From positions 1 to 57,354 of IMG/VR virus record IMGVR_UViG_3300008120_007367: a stretch of DNA of 57,354 nt. One strand, 5' to 3'. The stretch comes from a virus. Position 1 is the first letter of the stretch, and each line of letters starts with the position of its first letter. Shown piece by piece: positions 36,427 to 43,005 of this stretch. The translations under genes and the position numbers were made by a program. The notes below the pieces were generated by a model, which saw nothing but the letters and a program-made list of their open reading frames with translations, searched no databases and was not told the origin of the DNA.

Positions 36427-37700
36427 CTGTTTTATATTTTTGCAAAAAATATCCTGATATGCAGGTGACATGGATTTATCCAGAAGTCAACCAGCCCATA
36501 GGTGTTGGTGAAGCAACAGTACCACAAGTTCAAAGATTTTTAGCTGAGTTGGGAGTATCTGTTCAAGATATGATATTACATTGTAATGCAAATTTAAAAA
36601 TTGGAGCAATGTTTGAAAATTGGTCACCAACACAAAAATCTTTTTTTCATCCATTTGGATCCACAGATGAAAATTGTTTGGATTTGGAGTGGTACTTAAA
36701 AAATAATCAAATTCCACCAAATATTTTAGAAGCTTATCCCGAAACATTAGAATATATGTTGGAGAATGATGATTTTCCAGATTTTGCAACAAATTTTGAT
36801 GTAAGAGAATTGTGTAAGTACTTGGATAAAATTTTTGAAAATTTTAAAAATTTAAAAGTAATACGTAAAACTATAACAGATGTTGATGAAATTGAAGATG
36901 ATCACATCATAGATGCCACAGGATTCTCCAAAACATTAATCAATAAAACTGATAAAGAAAATTTCAAAAGTATTAAACACATTATACCTAATAATAAAGC
37001 TTTTGTTTATCGAGCTGAATATTCCGATAAAGAGAATCAACAACAACCTTATACAACAATTACCGCGGTGACGCATGGTTGGATATGGACTATACCATTG
37101 AAAGATGTTATAACATTTGGTCACGTACATGATGATCGTTACGACACTAAACAAGAATACATAAATTTTGTGGAGTCTAGACTTGGTTACAAAATAGACG
37201 AATCTAAAATTGTTGAAGTTAAAATGATTACTGGTAGGAATATAAAACATTTTAGAAAACAAGGAAACAAGTCGATTTATTCAATTGGTTTAAGTTCTTA
37301 TTTTATTGAACCTATAGAAGCTACAGGATTATATCTTGCAACTTATGGTATTAAATTATTAGATCGTCTGTTAAAAAATGAAATAACCGTGGATGAGTAT
37401 AACAATGATTATAACAGAGAATTTGATGCTGTTACAGACTTTATTACTACATATTATAAATTTTCAAAAAACTCTAATGAATATTGGGATCATTTTAAAA
37501 AATTAAATATAGAAACTCATAGGAAAAATAATATTTTTCCGGCCAGAAGTTGGAATTTAATATTATCTGGAATGGGACAAGAAGAAAAAAAATACAAAAT
37601 AAAAGCAGAACGTATAATAAAAATTAGAAAAAATAATGTAAAATATAGTGAATGGTTAAAAGAATTTCATGAGAAAAACTCTACATCAATATCTAAGTAA
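36357..37700 (+). CDS. Flavin-dependent (tryptophan-type) halogenase 1
   Basis: FAD-dependent halogenases use FADH2, oxygen and halide to halogenate an electron-rich ring. The 447-aa protein has the FAD loop G16-A-G-T-S-G21 and PIGVGEATVP. The catalytic lysine is K81 (NLKIG), equivalent to K79 of PrnA. It also has the family motif WIWTIP and the Glu-containing EPIEATGLYL. All key residues are present. The marine phage enzyme VirX1 (cyanophage Syn10) shows that such viral halogenases can be active. ATG 36357 lies 70 nt inside the transketolase gene, but both reading frames are needed for conserved segments. The free substrate or protein carrier is unknown. Confidence 0.88.
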   Translation: MALQENTITRRITVVGAGTSGYLTVLYFCKKYPDMQVTWIYPEVNQPIGVGEATVPQVQRFLAELGVSVQDMILHCNANLKIGAMFENWSPTQKSFFHPFGSTDENCLDLEWYLKNNQIPPNILEAYPETLEYMLENDDFPDFATNFDVRELCKYLDKIFENFKNLKVIRKTITDVDEIEDDHIIDATGFSKTLINKTDKENFKSIKHIIPNNKAFVYRAEYSDKENQQQPYTTITAVTHGWIWTIPLKDVITFGHVHDDRYDTKQEYINFVESRLGYKIDESKIVEVKMITGRNIKHFRKQGNKSIYSIGLSSYFIEPIEATGLYLATYGIKLLDRLLKNEITVDEYNNDYNREFDAVTDFITTYYKFSKNSNEYWDHFKKLNIETHRKNNIFPARSWNLILSGMGQEEKKYKIKAERIIKIRKNNVKYSEWLKEFHEKNSTSISK

Positions 37701-38148
37701 ATTAAAACATCCCGACATTTATCTATTACATGGAGATATGTGGGGTTTCCCCACAAAAGGCAATGTAATTAATTGCGGTATACAAGAACCAAATATGGTT
37801 AATATTGCAGCTGGTCTTGCCAGTCAAGGTAAAAAAGTGATAGTATATGGTGTTGCTGGATTTGTAATTTATAGAGCTTACTCTCAAATCAAACTCAATA
37901 TTAAAGATTGGGCAGAAAATTTTGGTTCGATTATATTTGTAAATGCTGGTTATAATGGGTGTTATTCATACTGCGGTAGAGGACATCTCGTATATGATGA
38001 TCATTTATTGATGAATGCTTTAGACATTCCGTTATATACTCCCGACGATTGTAGTGGTTTTATACGTACAGTAAAAGAAGGACTACAACAGAACGGAGTT
38101 CGTTTTATTCGATTGGGTTGGGATGGTGCACCATGGAAATTGCGGTAA
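37669..38148 (+). CDS. Transketolase, pyrimidine-binding subunit (minimal)
   Basis: The 159-aa product matches the pyrimidine domain of transketolase-like enzymes: GNVINCGIQEPNMVNIAAGL holds the catalytic Glu that activates thiamine diphosphate, followed by VIVYGVAGFVIYRAYSQIK and CGRGHLVYDDHLL. The usual third, C-terminal domain is missing; only PP and Pyr halves remain, which is the minimum for a thiamine-diphosphate active site. It overlaps the end of halogenase 1 by 32 nt and the next gene by 16 nt. Confidence 0.78.
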   Translation: MRKTLHQYLSKLKHPDIYLLHGDMWGFPTKGNVINCGIQEPNMVNIAAGLASQGKKVIVYGVAGFVIYRAYSQIKLNIKDWAENFGSIIFVNAGYNGCYSYCGRGHLVYDDHLLMNALDIPLYTPDDCSGFIRTVKEGLQQNGVRFIRLGWDGAPWKLR

Positions 38149-38729
38149 CTGGACACACGGGATTTATTGGTAGAAATTTGGTCGAAGAATTTAAACGCCA
38201 AGGCTATAATCCAATTTTAATAGACAAAAATTTTACACCAGTTAAGTGTGATAGGATATATCATTTGGCTTGTCCTGCAACTACATATCACATTACAAAT
38301 AATACTATTAGTGTTATGGATGCTATATTAGATTTAACTCGCAAAGCAATGAATATATGTAGTGATGCTTTATTTGTAAATGCTAGTTCTTTTGGCGCTG
38401 CTGATATTAATGAAAGTAAGCAAGGTGGATATAATGTTGCTAAAAGATGTATGGAAATATATTTGTCGCATTCTAAAATTAATTATATAAATTATAGAAT
38501 ACCTTCCGTTTATGGTCAAGACGCCAGTACCGATTCCTTTATTAAAAGGTGTGTTTTAGGTACTGCTTACAAACCCACAAACTCCTCACAGATTTGGCCG
38601 ATATCTCATGTTGATGATGTCGTTGAAGCTTTAATTAATCTTTCAGAAATTAAAATTGAATATATTACTTTGGGTGAAATATACGAACAATTTACTTCGG
38701 GAAAAAGAAATTTGATAAAACATGAATAA
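38133..38729 (+). CDS. Short NAD-dependent epimerase/SDR protein 2
   Basis: ATG 38133 is preferred to the TTG at 38118; the product is 198 aa. It has GHTGFIG (dinucleotide loop), RIYHLACPA, NASSFGAAD, the catalytic GYNVAKR (Tyr-x3-Lys) and RIPSVYGQ. It is an extended SDR related to sugar epimerases/dehydratases but shortened to about two thirds. It overlaps the transketolase half by 16 nt and halogenase 2 by 8 nt, so all are coupled. Confidence 0.75.
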   Translation: MEIAVTGHTGFIGRNLVEEFKRQGYNPILIDKNFTPVKCDRIYHLACPATTYHITNNTISVMDAILDLTRKAMNICSDALFVNASSFGAADINESKQGGYNVAKRCMEIYLSHSKINYINYRIPSVYGQDASTDSFIKRCVLGTAYKPTNSSQIWPISHVDDVVEALINLSEIKIEYITLGEIYEQFTSGKRNLIKHE

Positions 38730-39987
38730 TATAGAAAATATTACAGTTATTGGTGCAGGCACTACAGGTTATTTAACCGTTTTTCATTTGTGTGAAACTT
38801 ATCCTAATAAAAAAATTACTTGGATTTATCCGAAAGAAAATCAACCAATCGGTGTTGGAGAAGCTATTATACCAGATGTTAGTAAATTTTTACAAAATTT
38901 TGGAGTTAAACATCAGGATATATTAAAACATTGTAATGGAACACTAAAATTTGGAGTCTATCTGAAAGGATGGAATAAACCAGGAGAAGATTTTACTTTT
39001 CCTTTTGGTTTCGAATCTGCTAATCCTAGACACAACTCGTCCAGTCAAGATAGAATAATGAAAACTAATAAAATACCAAAAAGAATATTTGATTACCAAA
39101 ACATTTCTACGCATTTTAGGGTTACCGAACTATTGGAATATCTAGACAACTATAAAAAGAAATATTCTAATTTAACTGTTATTAGAGAAAAGGTGACATT
39201 GAATGATATAAAAGACTGTTATGATTTAATAATAGATTGCACTGGATTTGAAAGAACTGTTAGTTATATTCCAAATAATTTTAAAAACATTTCGGATAAA
39301 ATACCAAATAATCAAGTTTTTCTTTTTAGACATACTTACACAGATAGGGAAAAACAATGTGTTCCTTATACCGTTGCAGAAGCAATGAATTATGGTTGGT
39401 GTTTTAATATTCCTTTAAGGAATGAATTGGCTTGCGGTTATGTACATGACGGAAAATTTGATGTTAAAGAAGAATATATTAATTATTTGGAAAAAAAGTT
39501 TAATATAAAAGTTGAACCTTCGAGTATAAAATCGTTAAAGATGGTAACTGGTAGAAATAAAATACATTTAAAAAACAATATTGTAGCTATGGGTCTTGCC
39601 TCATCTTTTATTGAACCGTTGGAATCTACAGGTTTATATTTGGTAACTAGTGCTCTTAGAAAATTGTGTGATTATATAGATAAGAAAATTACTGAAACTG
39701 AATATAATTTTTTTATTAATGAAGAATTCGATACTATTACAGATTTTATAGTCGAACACTACAAATATTCTAAAAGAGACAATGAATATTGGAACTTTTA
39801 TAAAAAAGTAAATACCAAAAAACGCACAGTTAATATATTTCCTAATTCTGGATGGGACACAATAAAAAGTGGTTTTCTCTCCGAAGTACCTAGGCCTACT
39901 GAACCCATGGATAGTAAAGAATTAATTGAAATACATAAAGGTAAACCTTTTCATGAGTGGATATTAAACGAAGAAAATTACATATGA
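38722..39987 (+). CDS. Flavin-dependent halogenase 2
   Basis: The 421-aa protein is a diverged paralogue of halogenase 1. The FAD loop GAGTTG (11-16), PIGVGEAIIP, catalytic K76 (TLKFG), and EPLESTGLYL are kept. The WxWxIP motif reads WCFNIP, with the second Trp changed to Phe; viral and other halogenases tolerate changes here. Spacing to halogenase 1 is identical in the first 80 residues. It overlaps the epimerase on both sides (8 and 4 nt). Two different halogenases suggest two positions or two substrates. Confidence 0.86.
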   Translation: MNNIENITVIGAGTTGYLTVFHLCETYPNKKITWIYPKENQPIGVGEAIIPDVSKFLQNFGVKHQDILKHCNGTLKFGVYLKGWNKPGEDFTFPFGFESANPRHNSSSQDRIMKTNKIPKRIFDYQNISTHFRVTELLEYLDNYKKKYSNLTVIREKVTLNDIKDCYDLIIDCTGFERTVSYIPNNFKNISDKIPNNQVFLFRHTYTDREKQCVPYTVAEAMNYGWCFNIPLRNELACGYVHDGKFDVKEEYINYLEKKFNIKVEPSSIKSLKMVTGRNKIHLKNNIVAMGLASSFIEPLESTGLYLVTSALRKLCDYIDKKITETEYNFFINEEFDTITDFIVEHYKYSKRDNEYWNFYKKVNTKKRTVNIFPNSGWDTIKSGFLSEVPRPTEPMDSKELIEIHKGKPFHEWILNEENYI

Positions 39988-40907
39988 ATAATTTGATATT
40001 AGGTGGAGCTGGTTTTATAGGACAGCACTTAACACATAAACTTTTAAAAACTAGACAACAAAGAGTTACTATAATAGATAATTTATCTACCAGTAAAATA
40101 AATTTAGATAACTTTTCTGAATACAAAAATTTATTTAAATTTGTTGAAGGTGACATTTCCAAAATGGAAGATAAAGAACTACTCAAACATATGAGAGATC
40201 ACAATAGAATTTTTCATTTTGCGGGCAGTGTTGGTGTCGAACATATTGATAAGGATCCATCAGGCACTCTTTTCAATAACAATTCTTTAACTAATAAATT
40301 AATACCATTATTTAAAGAATCCAAGAGGCATGTAATATTTTCCAGTACCAGTGAAATTTACGGAAATGGACCCTTCAACGAAGAAGATTGTAGTAACATA
40401 GGACCTAGCAATAAGTTAAGATGGGGATATGCAACAAGTAAATTGATGGCAGAATTTTTATTAAATGCTAGTGGTGTGCCGTATACTATTTTAAGATTTT
40501 TCAATATAGTTGGACCTGGACAACTATCAGATTACGGTATGGTTTTACCTAAATTTATAGAAGCTGCAAAACGAAATGAAGATTTAATTGTTTATGGAAC
40601 TGGTGAACAGATAAGGTGTTTTTTTCATATTGATGATGCGACAGATGCTATAATAAAATGTACCAATTTTAAAAATGAACTTTTTAATGTTGGAAATGAT
40701 GAACCGATTACCATAAACAAACTTGCCAAAAAAGTTATTAAAATAAGTGGATCTAGTAGTAAAATTGTTCACATTCCTTATGAAAAAGTTTTTAGTAAAA
40801 ACCACGGTGATATACAAAAAAGAATTCCCGATATAACCAAACTCAGAGAAAAAACAAATTTCAGACCAAAGAAAAATTTGGATGATATCATAAAAGATAT
40901 GTTATGA
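39984..40907 (+). CDS. NAD-dependent nucleotide-sugar epimerase/dehydratase
   Basis: ATG 39984 (4-nt overlap with the halogenase stop) starts directly at the Rossmann strand; an upstream start at 39957 would add nine non-conserved residues. The 307-aa protein is full length: GGAGFIGQHL, IDNLSTS, FHFAGSVGVEH, SSTSEIYG, catalytic WGYATSK (Tyr-x3-Lys) and LRFFNIVGPGQ, as in UDP-glucose 4-epimerases and UDP-glucuronate decarboxylases. Together with the dehydrogenase at 19000 it could supply a uronic-acid-derived sugar. It overlaps the deacetylase start by 4 nt. Confidence 0.85.
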   Translation: MNNLILGGAGFIGQHLTHKLLKTRQQRVTIIDNLSTSKINLDNFSEYKNLFKFVEGDISKMEDKELLKHMRDHNRIFHFAGSVGVEHIDKDPSGTLFNNNSLTNKLIPLFKESKRHVIFSSTSEIYGNGPFNEEDCSNIGPSNKLRWGYATSKLMAEFLLNASGVPYTILRFFNIVGPGQLSDYGMVLPKFIEAAKRNEDLIVYGTGEQIRCFFHIDDATDAIIKCTNFKNELFNVGNDEPITINKLAKKVIKISGSSSKIVHIPYEKVFSKNHGDIQKRIPDITKLREKTNFRPKKNLDDIIKDML

Positions 40908-41548
40908 AAATAGTTTTTATATTTGCACATTTAGACGATGAGTCTTTTGGGCCAGCCGGAACAATATCAAAATTGTGTGAAGATAATGAAGTTACAATTG
41001 TATCTTTATGCAAAGGAAATCGTCCAGGTAACGAACATGTTGAATCCAAAAGATTGAATTCTTTTTATAAAGTTTGTGATTATTTTGGTGCGAAACCTAT
41101 AGTTTTTAATAACTCCGATTGCACTTTAACTTTAGAAAAGTGTTTGAGTGATGTTGAATTGGTTATCAACGAAATACAGCCAGAGATAGTCTTTACGAAT
41201 AATATATCGGACATACATAGAGATCATAGAATAGTTTCCGAATCTGTTATGGTTGCCTGTAGACCTAAACCAAATTCTTCGGTAAAACAACTCTATATGT
41301 GCGAGATACCAGCTTCAACCGAATGGTCTATGGGTCAAATAGAGCCTATTTTTATACCAAATTATTTTGTGAATGTTGAGTATTATATGCATAAAAAGAA
41401 ATTCGTATTGTCACTATATGATACGGAAACGTATTCTTATCCTGATGCTAGATCAGAAAAAAGTATGATAGTTCTATCGGAACAAAGAGGTAAACAAGTT
41501 GGATATAATCACGCAGAATCATTTAAGATGATATATAACCTTCAATAG
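40904..41548 (+). CDS. PIG-L family N-deacetylase
   Basis: PIG-L/LmbE enzymes are zinc hydrolases that remove an acetyl group from GlcNAc-type substrates. The 214-aa protein has A8-H-L-D-D-E13 (normally AHPDDE) and DIHRDHR, together giving His, Asp and His zinc ligands and the catalytic Asp. The change of Pro to Leu is mild. The 3' end converges with and overlaps the minus-strand deacetylase by 26 nt. It fits the sugar-modification series. Confidence 0.85.
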   Translation: MKIVFIFAHLDDESFGPAGTISKLCEDNEVTIVSLCKGNRPGNEHVESKRLNSFYKVCDYFGAKPIVFNNSDCTLTLEKCLSDVELVINEIQPEIVFTNNISDIHRDHRIVSESVMVACRPKPNSSVKQLYMCEIPASTEWSMGQIEPIFIPNYFVNVEYYMHKKKFVLSLYDTETYSYPDARSEKSMIVLSEQRGKQVGYNHAESFKMIYNLQ

Positions 41549-42077
41549 AAACCCTCTCTCTACCATAAAATTCATTAATACCGTAAGACTTTAAGACGGT
41601 TTGATATAATCCATTTAAATCGTTATTATATGGGAAACAAAACTTAACCGGAAAAATATTTAAGTTTTTATTGAACCATTCCAACATTAATTCGGTGTCC
41701 ATTTTTATATGGTCTATTTTATCTTTCAGGCTGCTGAAAAAATTCAAATTTTTGTGAAAATGTGAATGTCCTCCTATAATAACGTTTTTTCTAGTAGATA
41801 AATAACTTATCTGGTCCACATTCATAAAATCTTCATAATTTCCTTCGAATGCTTTTTTATGGCAATTTTCGGAACTTATGAATTTTTTAGATTGTTTTCC
41901 TTTACAAATAATGTTTGTTGATACAAAAAATATTTTTTCTGTTTCTATTTTTTCAATTTTTGGGTAATAATAGAAGTGGTTGTAAAGTCCATCATCAAAA
42001 GTTAGAACAAAATCTTTTAATTTTGGAACTATTAAGTTTTTTTCTATTTTATGTATCATTAAAACTGGTTTGTCCAT
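41523..42077 (-). CDS. NodB-type polysaccharide deacetylase-like protein
   Basis: The only convincing minus-strand gene in the window. From the ATG at 42077 the product is 184 aa and has the NodB motif 1 VLTFDDG and motif 2 GHSHFH (His-Ser-x-x-His), then VKFCFPYNND. These residues bind metal and act as catalytic base in deacetylases of chitin, xylan and peptidoglycan type. A longer reading from 42167 would run antisense into hesB and is rejected. Its 3' end overlaps the PIG-L gene. It may work on the same N-acyl sugar or on host surface glycans. Confidence 0.75.
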   Translation of the reverse strand: MDKPVLMIHKIEKNLIVPKLKDFVLTFDDGLYNHFYYYPKIEKIETEKIFFVSTNIICKGKQSKKFISSENCHKKAFEGNYEDFMNVDQISYLSTRKNVIIGGHSHFHKNLNFFSSLKDKIDHIKMDTELMLEWFNKNLNIFPVKFCFPYNNDLNGLYQTVLKSYGINEFYGRERVSIEGYISS

Positions 42078-42082
42078 ATCAA

Positions 42083-42089
42083 ATAAATA
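42083..42089 (+). promoter_or_regulatory. Late-promoter-like box in the divergent gap
   Basis: ATAAATA at 42083-42089 resembles the T4 late promoter (TATAAATA). The 28-nt gap between the minus-strand deacetylase and hesB also holds the hesB Shine-Dalgarno AGGAGA (42094-42099). The expected start would fall close to that Shine-Dalgarno, so its use is doubtful. Confidence 0.25.
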
Positions 42090-42105
42090 TAGTAGGAGAA
42101 AATTA

Positions 42106-42420
42106 ATGCTTAATATAACTGAATCTGCTGTAAATGAAATCAAACAATATTTAGACGATGAAAACAAATACTTGAGGGTCTATGTTGAGGGTGGTGGATG
42201 TTCTGGTTTTAAATATGGTTTTGATTTTGAAGAATCTGTTTCCGAAGATGATTTTGAAATTCCTTTAGATGGTTTTTCAATTCTTGTAGACTCTTTCAGT
42301 ATGCAATATTTGGAAACCGCAACTTTGAATTTCAAAGAAGATATTATGGGACACACTTTTACTATAGAAAACCCTAATGCACAGACGACCTGTGGCTGTG
42401 GAAGTAGCTTTTCGGTATAG
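42106..42420 (+). CDS. hesB: HesB/IscA-type Fe-S cluster carrier
   Basis: A-type carriers pass [2Fe-2S] or [4Fe-4S] clusters to target proteins. The 104-aa product has GGGCSGF (C32) and CGCG (C96, C98), the three invariant cysteines. ATG 42106 follows AGGAGAA with good spacing; an in-frame upstream ATG at 42070 lacks one. hesB is common in marine T4-like phages. Here it stands at the end of an island with eight radical SAM and two U32-like proteins, so cluster supply to them is an attractive idea. Confidence 0.9.
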   Translation: MLNITESAVNEIKQYLDDENKYLRVYVEGGGCSGFKYGFDFEESVSEDDFEIPLDGFSILVDSFSMQYLETATLNFKEDIMGHTFTIENPNAQTTCGCGSSFSV

Positions 42421-42437
42421 TAAAGATGTCAGTTTGA

Positions 42438-42444
42438 CTAAATA
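42438..42444 (+). promoter_or_regulatory. Late-promoter-like box before the 110-aa virion gene
   Basis: CTAAATA at 42438-42444 resembles late promoters of T4-like phages. If its last base lies near -6, transcription starts at about 42450, inside the following hairpin, so late transcripts would not contain the full 5' arm. Confidence 0.4.
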
Positions 42445-42472
42445 CCACATTAACAAAGGGAGTTTAATGTGG
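42445..42472 (+). promoter_or_regulatory. Start-codon hairpin with Shine-Dalgarno in the loop
   Basis: CCACATTAA (42445-42453) pairs perfectly with TTAATGTGG (42464-42472), leaving a 10-nt loop CAAAGGGAGT that holds the Shine-Dalgarno sequence. The GTG start (42469-42471) lies in the 3' arm. Read-through RNA from upstream would fold and hide the start. Confidence 0.6.
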
Positions 42473-42801
42473 CTGAATTTGTAGAACTTACCATAGACCA
42501 GGGTGCGACTTTTAACACCGTAATTACTGTAAATGATGGTACCGGCGCAGGCCAAAACCTGTATGGATATATTGCCAGGTCCCAGATGAGAAAATCTTAC
42601 TACTCCTCAACAAAATACGATTTTAATGTTCAAGTGACCACTCCTAACATTGGAGAAATCACTATGATCATGTCAGCAGCAAATACTGCAAATTTAACTC
42701 CGGGACGATACGTTTATGATGTAGAAATAGATGATGGCGCAGGTGAAATCACAAGAATTTTTGAAGGTATAATTACTGTCCTTCCTAACGTTACGAGATA
42801 A
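42469..42801 (+). CDS. Small virion protein (beta-sandwich-like)
   Basis: The 110-aa product is rich in Thr, Val and Asp and looks all-beta (VELTIDQGATFNTVITV, YVYDVEIDDGAGEITRIFEG). GTG 42469 is the start; the ATG at 42467 is in another frame and stops after five codons. The gene sits before a 66-aa gene and a giant fibre, the order expected for fibre-attachment proteins in marine T4-like phages. I do not know a name. Translation may be controlled by the hairpin over its start. Confidence 0.7.
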   Translation: MAEFVELTIDQGATFNTVITVNDGTGAGQNLYGYIARSQMRKSYYSSTKYDFNVQVTTPNIGEITMIMSAANTANLTPGRYVYDVEIDDGAGEITRIFEGIITVLPNVTR

Positions 42802-42804
42802 AAA

Positions 42805-43005
42805 ATGCCAATAAATGTAAACGTAAAACCACAAAAAACAACTATATCTTCGGTTACCGTGGCCAGAACTGCAAATTTAGCTCTATCACAATTGAATAAT
42901 GTTGAAACTCAGGGTGTGGAAGAAGGATTCGTTTTGACTTATGAATCTGGATCCAATAAGTATGTTATGAAAGAAATTCCTGTAATTAACGGCGGAAGCT
43001 TCTAA
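42805..43005 (+). CDS. Small virion-associated protein
   Basis: The 66-aa product starts 3 nt after the previous stop and ends one base before the fibre start. It has a polar N-terminus (PINVNVKPQKTTISSV), a segment NLALSQLNNV and ends with NGGSF. Too short for a family call; its tight position between structural genes suggests a connector or fibre-associated role. Confidence 0.6.
   Translation: MPINVNVKPQKTTISSVTVARTANLALSQLNNVETQGVEEGFVLTYESGSNKYVMKEIPVINGGSF

Noticed and set aside
42078-42167. Longer start for the minus-strand deacetylase with a hydrophobic N-terminus
   Set aside because: It would lie antisense over the hesB start and coding region; NodB similarity begins only after the ATG at 42077.
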